A DNA stretch of 64,000 bases from Serratia nevei (GTDB taxonomy: Bacteria > Pseudomonadota > Gammaproteobacteria > Enterobacterales > Enterobacteriaceae), in assembly GCF_024160145.1 (NCBI RefSeq), contig NZ_JAMYWQ010000022.1:1-64000 (forward strand). The letters run 5' to 3'. This document shows positions 52,076 to 62,517 of this stretch, piece by piece (within the stretch, counting starts at the first letter, position 1; each line of letters begins with the position of its first letter). A model generated the notes under the pieces. The model ran no database searches, was not told where the DNA came from, and was given only the letters and a program-made list of their open reading frames with translations. The translations under genes and the position numbers were made by a program.

Positions 52076-52633
52076 ATGAAAACAAGTCGCATGCTGATGG
52101 TATCCCTGCTGCTCGCCCCGCTTTTCGCCTCCGCACACAACTTCCAGCTCCAGCAGCGCGTGGCGCCGGTCGGCGTCAGCGACAAAGGAGAGCTCAATTA
52201 CGCTGACGGTAATTTTAGCTACCAGAACTGGAACAGCGCACAGCTCAGTGGAAAAGTGCGAGTGATACAACATATTGCCGGCCGCACCTCTGCCAAAGCC
52301 ATGAACGACCCACTGATTGAAGCGATCAAGAAGGCGAAGCTACCACACGATCGTTACCAAACGACGACAATCGTCAACACCGACGACGCCCTGATGGGCA
52401 CCGCGATGTTCGTGCGCAGCAGCATCGAAGACAGCAAGAAGGAATTCCCGTGGTCGCAGTTTATCGTCGACAGCGACGGCAACGTGCGCAAGGCCTGGGA
52501 TCTGCAGCCGAAAGGCTCCGCCATCGTGGTGCTGGATAAGCAAGGGCGCATTCAGTTCGCCAAAGACGGTGCGCTGACGCCGGAAGAGGTGCAGCAGGTG
52601 ATGTCCAAGCTGCACCAGCTGTTGGCGAACTAA
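52076..52633 (+). CDS. ytfJ: Periplasmic thioredoxin-fold protein YtfJ
   Basis: A 185-aa secreted protein with signal peptide (cut after about residue 21, ASA-H) and a YtfJ/thioredoxin-like domain lacking a CxxC. Conserved LSGKVRVIQHIAGRTSAKAMN and FIVDSDGNVRKAWDL. Function unknown. ATG 52076 with AAGGAG upstream. Confidence 0.93.
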   Translation: MKTSRMLMVSLLLAPLFASAHNFQLQQRVAPVGVSDKGELNYADGNFSYQNWNSAQLSGKVRVIQHIAGRTSAKAMNDPLIEAIKKAKLPHDRYQTTTIVNTDDALMGTAMFVRSSIEDSKKEFPWSQFIVDSDGNVRKAWDLQPKGSAIVVLDKQGRIQFAKDGALTPEEVQQVMSKLHQLLAN

Positions 52634-52634
52634 C

Positions 52635-53375
52635 TCAGAACAGCGACACCCGGAAGCCGGGGTTGAGGAAGGATTCACGCGGGGTATAGAGCAACGGCTT
52701 GCCCTGCCAATCGTGAATTTGCGCTCCGGCGGCCACCGCCACCGCATGGCCTGCGGCGGTATCCCAAATGTTGGTTGGCCCAAAGCGCGGATAGAGCTGC
52801 GCCTTGCCTTCCGCCACCAGGCAGAACTTCAGCGAGGAACCAACGGACACGGTCTGGTGCTCACCCAGTTGCTGCAGATAGTCTTTCAGCTCGTCGTCGA
52901 TATGCGAGCGGCTTACCACCACCAACGGCGGATGTGCGTTGCTGACGCCGATCGCCTGCCGCACGCCCTTCTCTTCTTTCCAGGCCTTGCCGCGTTCCGC
53001 CAGATACAACACGTCGATCGCCGGGGCATACACCACCCCCATCACCGCCTGCCCGTCTTCAATCAGGGCGATATTGACCGTGAACTCACCGTTGCGGTGC
53101 AAAAACTCTTTGGTGCCGTCCAACGGATCGACCAGCCAGTAACGCGTCCAGCTGCGGCGCTCTTCCCACGCCGGCGGATCTTCTTCCGACAGCAGCGGCA
53201 CCTCGGGCGTCAGCGCCGCCAGGCCGCGCTTGATGATGTGATGCGCCGCCAGATCGGCCGCCGTCACCGGTGAATCATCTTTTTTCTGTGCGACATCAAG
53301 CGGTTGTTCACCGTCGTACACCGCCATGATCGCCGCCCCCGCCTCGCGGGACAGTTGGCAAATTTGCTCTAGCAT
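52635..53375 (-). CDS. cysQ: 3'(2'),5'-bisphosphate nucleotidase CysQ
   Basis: A 246-aa phosphatase that removes PAP, a by-product of sulfate assimilation. Inositol-monophosphatase fold with [20 protein letters not shown] and [15 protein letters not shown] metal motifs. ATG 53375 ([13 protein letters not shown]) matches E. coli; another ATG is one codon up. It converges with ytfJ at a distance of one base. Confidence 0.97.
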   Translation of the reverse strand: MLEQICQLSREAGAAIMAVYDGEQPLDVAQKKDDSPVTAADLAAHHIIKRGLAALTPEVPLLSEEDPPAWEERRSWTRYWLVDPLDGTKEFLHRNGEFTVNIALIEDGQAVMGVVYAPAIDVLYLAERGKAWKEEKGVRQAIGVSNAHPPLVVVSRSHIDDELKDYLQQLGEHQTVSVGSSLKFCLVAEGKAQLYPRFGPTNIWDTAAGHAVAVAAGAQIHDWQGKPLLYTPRESFLNPGFRVSLF

Positions 53376-53630
53376 CATGCACCTCAACTCTGCATCTCCG
53401 TGGGAAATTTCCCCCTGTCTCTGCTAGCAGACTAGTTTTTTTTACGCCGAATATCCATCTCAACCGGCTAACCCCCGGGAATTCCTCAGATCTTGTTAGG
53501 CACAACTGTGAACTTCCCCGCGTTACCCGCCACCGTTTTCTGCCACACTTCACAGTTTGCTGTGGCAAGCCATGTTAATTACATTTCCCTCTGCGATAAC
53601 ACTCGAATAATGGAATGGAGAGAGCCCAAA

Positions 53631-55583
53631 ATGATGAAGCATCCACTGACGCTGTCCGCGCTTGCGCTGCTGGTGTGCACCTCGGCGCAGGCGGCCACCG
53701 TCGATCTGCGCGTGCTGGAAACCACCGACCTGCACAGCAACATGATGGACTTCGACTACTACAAGGACACGCCGACCGATAAATTCGGCCTGGTGCGCAC
53801 CGCCAGCCTGATCCAGCAGGCGCGCCAGCAGGCCGCCAACGCGGTGTTGGTGGATAACGGCGACATCATTCAGGGCAGCCCGCTCGGCGACTACATGGCG
53901 GCCAAGGGGCTGAAACCGGGCGACGTGCATCCGGTCTACAAGGCGATGAACACGCTGGACTATGTGGTCGGCAACATCGGCAACCATGAGTTCAACTACG
54001 GGCTGGACTACCTGAAGAATGCCATCGCCGGCGCCAAATTCCCGTATATCAACGCCAACGTCATCGACGCCAAAACGCAAAAACCGCTGTTCACGCCCTA
54101 CATCATCGTCGATACGCCGGTGAAAGACCGCGACGGCAAGGCGCATACGCTGCGCATCGGCTACATCGGCTTCGTGCCGCCGCAGATCCTGGTGTGGGAC
54201 AAGGCTAACCTGCAGGGCAAGGTGACGGTGGACGACATCACCGCCACCGCCAAACGCTACGTGCCGGAAATGCGTAAACAGGGCGCCGATCTGGTGGTGG
54301 CGATCCCGCATTCCGGGCTATCCAGCGAACCTTACAAGGCGATGGCGGAAAACTCGGTCTACTACCTCAGCCAGGTGCCGGGCATCGACGCCATCATGTT
54401 CGGCCACGCCCATGCGGTGTTCCCGAGCAAGGACTTCGCCAACATCAAAGGCGCAGATATCGATAAGGGCCTGCTGAACGGCGTACCGGCGGTGATGCCG
54501 GGCCAATGGGGCGATCATCTCGGCGTAGTCGACCTGCAGCTCAACAACGATAGCGGTAGCTGGAAAGTGACCGCCGCCAAAGCGGAAGCACGGCCGATCT
54601 ACGACAAAGAGAACAAGAAATCGCTGGCGGCGGAAGACGCCGCGCTGGTGAACGTGTTGGCGGACGATCACAAGGGCACGCGCGAGTTCGTCAGCCAGCC
54701 GATCGGTAAATCCGACGGTAACATGTACAGCTACCTGGCGCTGGTGCAGGACGATCCGACGGTGCAGATCGTCAACAATGCGCAGAAGGCCTACGTCGAA
54801 CATTATATTCAGGGCGACCCGGACCTGGCCGATCTGCCTGTGCTGTCGGCGGCGGCGCCGTTCAAGGTCGGCGGCCGCAAGAACGATCCGGCCAGCTTCG
54901 TCGAAGTGGAAAAGGGCCAGCTCACCTTCCGCAACGCCGCCGATCTCTATCTCTACCCCAATACCCTGGTGGTGGTGAAGGCCAGCGGCAAAGAGGTGAA
55001 AGAGTGGCTGGAGTGCTCCGCCGGCCAGTTCAACCAGATCGACGTCAACAGCGCCAAGCCGCAGGGCTTGATCAACTGGGACGGCTTCCGCACCTATAAC
55101 TTCGACGTGATCGACGGCGTCAATTACCAGATCGACGTCAGCCAGCCGGCGCGCTACGACGGCGAATGCCAGCTGATCAACGATAAGGCGGAGCGCATCA
55201 AGCAGCTGACCTTCAACGGCAAGCCGATCGATCCCAACGCCACCTTCCTGGTCGCCACCAACAACTACCGTGCCTACGGCGGCAAATTTGCCGGCACCGG
55301 CGACAAGCACATCGCCTTCGCCTCGCCGGATGAAAACCGTTCGGTGCTGGCGGCCTACATCAGCGCCGAAACCCAGCGGCACGGTGCGGTGCATCCGCAG
55401 GCGGACAACAACTGGCGTTTGGCGACCTTCAGCAGCCAGCAGCCGCTGGATATCCGCTTCGAGACTTCGCCGTCGGACAAAGCGACGGCGTTTATCAAGC
55501 AGCACGCTCAATATCCGATGACCGCCGAGGGCAATGACCGCATCGGCTTCGCGGTGTATCGCATCGATTTAAGCGCTAAGTAA
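53631..55583 (+). CDS. cpdB: 2',3'-cyclic-nucleotide 2'-phosphodiesterase/3'-nucleotidase CpdB
   Basis: A 650-aa periplasmic enzyme with signal peptide (cut after about residue 22, AQA-A), metallophosphoesterase domain (about 24-300: [42 protein letters not shown]) and a C-terminal 5'-nucleotidase domain (about 370-620). ATG 53631 or the adjacent 53634 is the start. It is divergent from cysQ, as in E. coli; both act on phosphoadenosine-type nucleotides. Confidence 0.97.
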   Translation: MMKHPLTLSALALLVCTSAQAATVDLRVLETTDLHSNMMDFDYYKDTPTDKFGLVRTASLIQQARQQAANAVLVDNGDIIQGSPLGDYMAAKGLKPGDVHPVYKAMNTLDYVVGNIGNHEFNYGLDYLKNAIAGAKFPYINANVIDAKTQKPLFTPYIIVDTPVKDRDGKAHTLRIGYIGFVPPQILVWDKANLQGKVTVDDITATAKRYVPEMRKQGADLVVAIPHSGLSSEPYKAMAENSVYYLSQVPGIDAIMFGHAHAVFPSKDFANIKGADIDKGLLNGVPAVMPGQWGDHLGVVDLQLNNDSGSWKVTAAKAEARPIYDKENKKSLAAEDAALVNVLADDHKGTREFVSQPIGKSDGNMYSYLALVQDDPTVQIVNNAQKAYVEHYIQGDPDLADLPVLSAAAPFKVGGRKNDPASFVEVEKGQLTFRNAADLYLYPNTLVVVKASGKEVKEWLECSAGQFNQIDVNSAKPQGLINWDGFRTYNFDVIDGVNYQIDVSQPARYDGECQLINDKAERIKQLTFNGKPIDPNATFLVATNNYRAYGGKFAGTGDKHIAFASPDENRSVLAAYISAETQRHGAVHPQADNNWRLATFSSQQPLDIRFETSPSDKATAFIKQHAQYPMTAEGNDRIGFAVYRIDLSAK

Positions 55584-55595
55584 CCGCTCTCTCCG

Positions 55596-55616
55596 GCCGG
55601 GGCCGCCCGCCCCGGC
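55596..55616 (+). terminator. GC-rich hairpin after cpdB
   Basis: GCCGGGGC (55596-55603) pairs with GCCCCGGC (55609-55616). No T-run follows, so intrinsic termination is uncertain. Confidence 0.4.
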
Positions 55617-55638
55617 TATGCCATGACCGAACGGCGCA

Positions 55639-55665
55639 TAAAATAAGGGCGCCACGTAGGCGCCC
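55639..55665 (-). terminator. Terminator of fklB
   Basis: GGGCGCC (55647-55653), loop ACGTA, GGCGCCC (55659-55665), followed on the minus strand by TTATTTTA. Confidence 0.7.
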
Positions 55666-55684
55666 AGAACAATCCTCGGTGGGA

Positions 55685-56305
55685 TTACAGGATTTCCAGC
55701 AGCTCGACGTCGAACACCAGCGCGCTGAACGGCGGGATGGACGCGCCTGCGCCACGCTCGCCGTAGGCCAGGTTGTGCGGGATATACAGCTGCCATTTGG
55801 AGCCGACCGGCATCAGGGTCAGCGCCTCGATCCAGCCTGGGATCACGCCGCTGACCGGGAATTCTGCCGGCTGGCCGCGCTCGACCGAGCTGTCGAACAC
55901 GTCGCCGTTGATCAGACGACCGGTGTAGTGCACACGCACGCGATCCTGACGGGACGGGATCGGGCCGTTGCCCTGCTCCAGCACGGAGAACTGCAGACCG
56001 GACTCGGTCAGCGTCACGTCGTCGCGCTTGGCGTTATCGTCCAGGAATTTCTGGCCTTCAACGGCCATCGCCTGCTGGCGCTCGCGGCGCACCGCGTCCG
56101 CACGCTCGTGGATTTCACGCAGCGCACGGTGCACCACGTCTACCGGAACCGCCGGGGCATTCCCTTCCAGCGCGTCACGCAGCCCCGCCAGCAAAGCTTC
56201 CGGTTGCAAGCCTTCCAGCCCGGACTCTTGCAGCTGCTGGCCGACCTGTAAACCAATCCCGTAACTTGCTTGCGCTTCAACGCTGTCAAAAGAAGGGGTT
56301 GTCAT
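55685..56305 (-). CDS. fklB: FKBP-type peptidyl-prolyl isomerase FklB (FKBP22)
   Basis: A 206-aa cytoplasmic isomerase: N-terminal dimerisation helices (1-85) and an FKBP domain (about 115-206; [53 protein letters not shown]). ATG 56305 gives the E. coli length. It is divergent from ytfB. Confidence 0.96.
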   Translation of the reverse strand: MTTPSFDSVEAQASYGIGLQVGQQLQESGLEGLQPEALLAGLRDALEGNAPAVPVDVVHRALREIHERADAVRRERQQAMAVEGQKFLDDNAKRDDVTLTESGLQFSVLEQGNGPIPSRQDRVRVHYTGRLINGDVFDSSVERGQPAEFPVSGVIPGWIEALTLMPVGSKWQLYIPHNLAYGERGAGASIPPFSALVFDVELLEIL

Positions 56306-56572
56306 GGGGTTTTCCTTAAGTCTGTAAAAAGTCGAAAGCGCAGCATAACAGCGCGTCAATGCCGGGTAAAATCTTGTGTGGAGAATGATGACTTTTGTCG
56401 TAGAAAAAGAAACAATAACCTTCTGTTAACGCCCGCAGCCGCAAACCGCGGCTCTGCCGCTCAGCTGCCTTTCGCTTCAATCAGTTAGCGGACTATACTG
56501 AAAGCAGGATATCGGGTAGGCGAGGCGCTTGCCGCGCTGCGCCAATTACTACGCCGTCGAAGAGAGGTCACC

Positions 56573-57232
56573 ATGGGCAGAATCGCGCCCAGGAGAAGGA
56601 AAACCACCCGCATCTACCAGCCGCTGCTGCACACCTGGCTGAACGTCAGCCAGCGCCTGAAACCGGGCGCCGCACCCACGTCTGAAGGTGCGGAACCCCC
56701 AGCGGAGCCGCCGTCGGCCAACGACAAAATGCAGCAGGTCAAAGCGCTGCTGGCCAAAGTCTGGCATCTGCCGGACGGTTTCCATTGGATGGAGCCGCTG
56801 CCCTACTTCCACCGCCGCTGGGTGCTGATCTTCGGCATCATTCTGCTGCTGGCCCTGCTGTGGCCTTACTCGCCCGAAAGACAGCCGTTCCCGGTCTCCC
56901 AGCAGGAAACCAACGTGCCGCTGCAGGCCGAGCGGCAAAACAGCGCCACCAACGAACCGACACCGGCGGGCAACTGGCAGCGTTACCAGATCCAGCCCGG
57001 CCAGACGCTGGCCCAGCTGTTCCGCGACAACAACCTGCCGGTGAATGAAGTGTTCGCCATGGCGCAGGTGGAAGGCGGCGACAAGCCGCTGAGCAACATG
57101 AAAGCCGGCCAGGAAGTGCGCATCGAACGCGACGCCAACGGCGTGATTAACGCGCTGTCGGTCACCACGGTAGACAACAGCCAGGTGCTGTTCCGCCGCC
57201 AGGCCGACGGCAGCTACCGCCGGGAACGCTAA
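56573..57232 (+). CDS. ytfB: Cell-division-associated OapA-domain protein YtfB
   Basis: A 219-aa protein with an OapA N-terminal segment, proline-rich linker, one membrane segment (about 83-100) and a periplasmic LysM-like OapA domain (about 135-215: YQIQPGQTLAQLFRDNNLPV). E. coli YtfB localises to septa and binds glycans. It is divergent from fklB as in E. coli. The N-terminal cytoplasmic part is basic. Confidence 0.92.
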   Translation: MGRIAPRRRKTTRIYQPLLHTWLNVSQRLKPGAAPTSEGAEPPAEPPSANDKMQQVKALLAKVWHLPDGFHWMEPLPYFHRRWVLIFGIILLLALLWPYSPERQPFPVSQQETNVPLQAERQNSATNEPTPAGNWQRYQIQPGQTLAQLFRDNNLPVNEVFAMAQVEGGDKPLSNMKAGQEVRIERDANGVINALSVTTVDNSQVLFRRQADGSYRRER

Positions 57233-57235
57233 TCC

Positions 57236-57589
57236 CTAGAGCTGCGTCAGCAAAAACTCGCGCAGCACCACGCCCTGGTTGTGCTCGGTATCTTTGCTGC
57301 CATACAGCAGCGTCAGCGCATGCCCCTGCCTCAGCAGCGCCACCAGCGGCTGCCAGGCGGCGTTGGCCGCCAGCTGTTGGCGGTAACGCGTCTCGAAGAC
57401 CGCCCACTGGTCGGTATGTTGATGGAACCACTTGCGCAGCTCATCATCCGGCGCCACCTGTTTTAACCACTGCACGCCCGCCAGCCGCTCCTTGCTGATG
57501 CCGCGCGGCCATAGCCTGTCTATCAGATAACAGTGTTCCGGCGCCGGCGCGCTGAAATCATACACCCGCTGTAGCGTAATCTTTGCCAT
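57236..57589 (-). CDS. DUF488 family protein (YeaO-like)
   Basis: A 117-aa cytoplasmic protein with the family signatures RVYD near the start, DRLWPRGISKERL (about 24-36), W-x-K-x-x-x-P (WLKQVAPDDELRKWF) and LLYGSKDTEHNQ (about 93-104). The biochemical role is unknown. It stands alone, convergent with ytfB (three bases between stops). Confidence 0.88.
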   Translation of the reverse strand: MAKITLQRVYDFSAPAPEHCYLIDRLWPRGISKERLAGVQWLKQVAPDDELRKWFHQHTDQWAVFETRYRQQLAANAAWQPLVALLRQGHALTLLYGSKDTEHNQGVVLREFLLTQL

Positions 57590-57650
57590 CGCACGCTCTC
57601 CTGTTCATCCCGTCTTGAAGCGTAGCGCGTTTTGCCGGGCGCAGAAAAGC

Positions 57651-57677
57651 AAAACGCCAGCGCGAGGCTGGCGTTTT
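57651..57677 (-). terminator. Terminator of the rpsF-rplI operon
   Basis: AAAACGCCAGC (57651-57661), loop GCGAG, GCTGGCGTTTT (57667-57677). An 11-bp stem; T-run on the minus strand is TTTT then GC. Confidence 0.82.
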
Positions 57678-57700
57678 AACCGGGTTAACAGCAGCGTAAA

Positions 57701-58165
<465 letters not shown>

Positions 58166-58192
58166 TCAAAGTCGTTAATGGACAGTGGCCGA

Positions 58193-58742
<550 letters not shown>

Positions 58743-58750
58743 GACGGCAA

Positions 58751-59603
<853 letters not shown>

Positions 59604-59870
59604 ATGAAACGCATCCTTCTCGCGACGGCGCTGGCCACCCTGTTCTCCGCCAATGTGATGGCCGCGACGGAGATCACCTCGCACCAGGCCGATCAACGCC
59701 AGAGCGTCGGTTTCGTCACGCTGAACCAGAACGTGGTTTCGCCCGATGACGCCAGCAGTCAGGTAGGCAAAATCGCCGATCAACGCGGCGCAACGTCTTA
59801 TCGCATCATCGCGCTGCACGAACCGGGCGACAACAGCTCGATGCACGTCAGCGCCGAGCTGTACCGCTAA
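59604..59870 (+). CDS. yjfY: YjfY-like DUF1471 periplasmic protein
   Basis: An 88-aa secreted protein with signal peptide (cut after about residue 20, VMA-A) and a DUF1471 domain (SVGFVTLNQNVVSPDD, KIADQRGATSYRIIALHEPGDNSSMHVSAELYR). Best fit to E. coli YjfY by sequence and by its place beside rpsF. AGAGG lies seven bases before the ATG. Function unknown; family members respond to acid, metal or oxidative stress. Confidence 0.85.
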   Translation: MKRILLATALATLFSANVMAATEITSHQADQRQSVGFVTLNQNVVSPDDASSQVGKIADQRGATSYRIIALHEPGDNSSMHVSAELYR

Positions 59871-59970
59871 AGAAACACGCCACGCCAGGGAAATCCCCAG
59901 GGCTTCGTCAGAAAGCCCGCTCAGTCCTCACCGGAGCGCCGCCCGTTGGGCGCTCCACTTCCCCCGCCAA

Positions 59971-60345
59971 TCAGAGCTTGAGCAGCGCCGGCGCGCTGAA
60001 CGCCTTGCCCGGATTGTGCAGTTGCAGCACCGCCCGCAGATAGTGGGTGCGCGTTTGCAACAGTTCGGCGCTTTCCGTCAGGGTCGCGCGCTGCTCTAAG
60101 GAGAGCGTATCGGCCGTTGCGGTATGAGTGACTGCCGCTTTCGGCGCAGAGGCGAACAGCGCCGTCATGTTTCGCACCGTATGCGCGGTGATGCGCGACA
60201 GCGGGTTAGCCTTCTCTTGCCGCGTCTTGCCGTCGGCGGCCCCCAACATCTCGCTGAACACCGATGATTTAAGCTCGGCGCGCGCTTTCATCGTTCCCAT
60301 TAAACCGCGTTCGGCCTCGGCCGTACTGCTGATACTCTTTATCAT
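59971..60345 (-). CDS. Uncharacterised 124-aa protein
   Basis: I do not recognise this protein. It is soluble, with no signal peptide or membrane segment, basic in the N-terminal half (MKARAELKSSVFSEML, then GKTRQEKANPLSR), low in aromatic residues and rich in A, T and S in the middle (about 65-85). A C-terminal predicted helix TLTESAELLQTRTHYLRAVLQL ends in a short tail. An AAGGAAC/AAAGGGC stretch before the ATG could serve as ribosome-binding site. Codon use resembles its neighbours. It lies alone between yjfY and yjfP. The mix of N-terminal S/T/A and C-terminal helices recalls secreted small proteins, but that is speculation. Confidence 0.6.
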   Translation of the reverse strand: MIKSISSTAEAERGLMGTMKARAELKSSVFSEMLGAADGKTRQEKANPLSRITAHTVRNMTALFASAPKAAVTHTATADTLSLEQRATLTESAELLQTRTHYLRAVLQLHNPGKAFSAPALLKL

Positions 60346-60396
60346 GCCCTTTGTTCCTTGCTGCCCTGAAAGAATTCACGCCAACATTCTCGCCTT

Positions 60397-60410
60397 CATT
60401 TGGCCAAATG
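60397..60410. promoter_or_regulatory. Perfect 14-bp palindrome upstream of the 124-aa gene
   Basis: CATTTGGCCAAATG is a perfect dyad 52-65 bp before the start codon of the uncharacterised gene and downstream of yjfP. Position and symmetry fit an operator. The cognate factor is unknown. Confidence 0.4.
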
Positions 60411-60468
60411 ATGGCCGAAACAGCAGGCACAGAGCAGTGCAATTCCACGCATCGCGCCCGGATGCGCA

Positions 60469-61221
60469 TTACAGCTCGCGGCGGAAGAAATCGGCCGTGG
60501 CGGACAGCGCCAGCGGCGTGATGCGGTGCTTCACCCCCGGCTCGACGAGCGACGTCAAACGGCCGTCTGCGCCTTGTCGCCGCAGTTCAGCCGCCAAACG
60601 CAGGCTGTCCGCCGCCGGCACCACATCGTCCGTCTCGCCGTGCCACAGCAGCAGCGGCCGCCCGGCGATCGCCGCCAAACGCCCCTCCAGCTCATACTCC
60701 GCCAGTACGGCGGTGCGCGCCGCAAACGCCGCCGGCGAGAGCGTCTCGCCCTCTTCGCCCAACGGCGGGAATAGCGTGTGCGCCAGCGCACGGTAATAGC
60801 CGGAACCCATCAGGCTGGCGGCCGCCCGGATCCACGGGAAGCGCGCGAAGGCGCCAAGCGCGGTCATGCCCCCCATTGACGCGCCGGCGACGCCGATACG
60901 CCCGTCGGCAATCAGGCCGAGCCGTTCGAAATGCGCCTTGATCTGCGGCAGCTCGTCGATATTGCTGCGCAGGATCTCCCAGAACGACGCCAGTCGCCGC
61001 GCCTCATCGCCGTCGAACCGCTCGCCGTGCCGATCGGCATCCGGCAATACCACCCGAAAACCAACGCGCGCCAGCGCATAGGCGAAGTAGGCGTACACCT
61101 CTTTCGACGAGGTATAGCCGTGACAGAAGAACACCGTCGGCAACGGCCGGTGATAGTGCCCTGCGGGGACAGCGTGGATCACCGCAATATCGCCCACCCG
61201 CTCGTCATGAATTTCGATCAT
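60469..61221 (-). CDS. yjfP: Esterase YjfP (alpha/beta hydrolase)
   Basis: A 250-aa hydrolase: oxyanion region FFCHGYTSSKEVY, nucleophile serine in GVAGASMGGMTALG (about 114), acid in LLLWHGETDDVVPA, and histidine in PGVKHRITPLAL. E. coli YjfP is a carboxylesterase on short acyl esters. It is divergent from bsmA, as in E. coli. Confidence 0.94.
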   Translation of the reverse strand: MIEIHDERVGDIAVIHAVPAGHYHRPLPTVFFCHGYTSSKEVYAYFAYALARVGFRVVLPDADRHGERFDGDEARRLASFWEILRSNIDELPQIKAHFERLGLIADGRIGVAGASMGGMTALGAFARFPWIRAAASLMGSGYYRALAHTLFPPLGEEGETLSPAAFAARTAVLAEYELEGRLAAIAGRPLLLWHGETDDVVPAADSLRLAAELRRQGADGRLTSLVEPGVKHRITPLALSATADFFRREL

Positions 61222-61348
61222 CCGTTCATCCTCAGCTCACCTGTTGGCATTCATCATGACAAACTTGCGCCAGCCAGCGTTAGCTCAATCTGTTCCAGCT
61301 TATATTGCGTTACACTGAAGCCATCGTACCGGCTCTTCCGAGGTCACC

Positions 61349-61657
61349 ATGACGCTAGTCCGCACACTCATCGCCCTGACGCTGGCCGCACAGCTTTCCG
61401 CCTGCGGCATCATGACCACCACGACGAAACCGCCGCCGCCGCCCACCGCACAGGCGCAGGAGATCGTCCGCGCACAGACCGCCGAGCTGGTGAAGACAGG
61501 TACCGTCAGCGCCGTGGTACGCGGCAGCCCGATGGATGTGGAAGCGGAGATCCAGCGCAAGGCCACCGCCGCCGGCGCCCGGTATTACGTGATCATCATG
61601 AACAGCGAAACCATCGTGCCGGGCCAATGGTATTCCCAGGCGATCCTGTATCGGTAA
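61349..61657 (+). CDS. bsmA: Biofilm peroxide resistance lipoprotein BsmA (YjfO)
   Basis: A 102-aa lipoprotein: lipobox LSAC (C19), a proline-rich linker (six prolines near residue 30) and a DUF1471 domain (TGTVSAVVRGSPMDVEAEIQ, AGARYYVIIMNSE). In E. coli BsmA affects peroxide resistance in biofilms and motility. It lies between yjfP and yjfN as in E. coli. Confidence 0.93.
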   Translation: MTLVRTLIALTLAAQLSACGIMTTTTKPPPPPTAQAQEIVRAQTAELVKTGTVSAVVRGSPMDVEAEIQRKATAAGARYYVIIMNSETIVPGQWYSQAILYR

Positions 61658-61780
61658 GGCGGGGATTTTTTAAGCAGATTTACACTGGCTTTGCACTGGC
61701 TGAAGTAGGGTATTGCACACTGGCGGACAGCATGCCGCATGGTGCGGGTGTCGATTCAGGATCTGACGAAGGGGAACGCC

Positions 61781-62056
61781 ATGAAACGCTCCACCGCACT
61801 CACCTCCCTCCTGCTTTCAGTAGGGCTGCTCAGCACCGGCGCACAGTCCGCCGAGCTGGCGCCCGCCGATCGCGTGACGCCGCTCAGTGAAATCGCCGAG
61901 ATCACCTTTAACGATCTGCCCGGTTCGCCGCAGGAGGCGGAGCAGGCCATCGCCCGCACCGCCAGCCAACACGGCGCCAGCTATTACCGTATCCTGCGAA
62001 TGGAAGAACAGGCGCACCCGCTTGGCTGGCGCGCCTCGGCCATCTTATATCTTTAG
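61781..62056 (+). CDS. yjfN: YjfN-like DUF1471 periplasmic protein
   Basis: A 91-aa secreted protein with signal peptide (cut after about residue 22, AQS-A) and a DUF1471 domain (ITFNDLPGSPQEAEQAIARTASQHGASYYRILRMEEQ). ATG 61781 follows GAAGGGGAA. Named from position and family; sequence identity to E. coli YjfN was not checked. Its stop codon overlaps that of yjfL. Confidence 0.8.
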   Translation: MKRSTALTSLLLSVGLLSTGAQSAELAPADRVTPLSEIAEITFNDLPGSPQEAEQAIARTASQHGASYYRILRMEEQAHPLGWRASAILYL

Positions 62057-62451
62057 TAGCTCATGCAAGCCGCATTCAACACGCCGCCGCTGACGGAGAC
62101 GCCCCCCAGGAAAATCCCGGCGGCCAGGTGGTTCGCTTCGATCTTGTCGCTGATGCGCGGCATGTAGATCTTCACGGCCGCGAACAGCAGCAGTTGCACC
62201 ACCAGCGCCACCACGCCCCACAGCAGGTAATCCAGCAGGCTGATCGAGTTGATCGCCGCGCTGGCCAACGGGATCACGTACCCCAGGCAGGCGCCGATGA
62301 AAGCAAAGGCGGCAGATTGATTATCGGCCTTGATCAGCGCCCATTCGTCGTGCGGGGTGATGCGGGTATAGACGAACAGAAACACCAAAATCATGGCGAA
62401 ACCGCTGAAGAAGTAAGAGGCGAACGCCGCCAACGCGCTGAGAATATCCAT
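62053..62451 (-). CDS. yjfL: DUF350 inner-membrane protein YjfL
   Basis: A 132-aa protein with four membrane segments (about 8-28, 48-68, 73-94, 110-130), strongly like E. coli YjfL (FSGFAMILVFLFVYTRITPHDEW, GYVIPLASAAINSISLLDY). Function unknown. ATG 62451 lies eight bases after AGGA; ATG 62457 is too close. It ends tail-to-tail with yjfN, the stop codons overlapping. Confidence 0.9.
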   Translation of the reverse strand: MDILSALAAFASYFFSGFAMILVFLFVYTRITPHDEWALIKADNQSAAFAFIGACLGYVIPLASAAINSISLLDYLLWGVVALVVQLLLFAAVKIYMPRISDKIEANHLAAGIFLGGVSVSGGVLNAACMSY

Positions 62452-62517
62452 GTGCATTTTCCTGTCAGAGTGAGGCTGAATTAAAAAGGTTTTCACCGCC
62501 GCGCGCCACCCTTTTCC

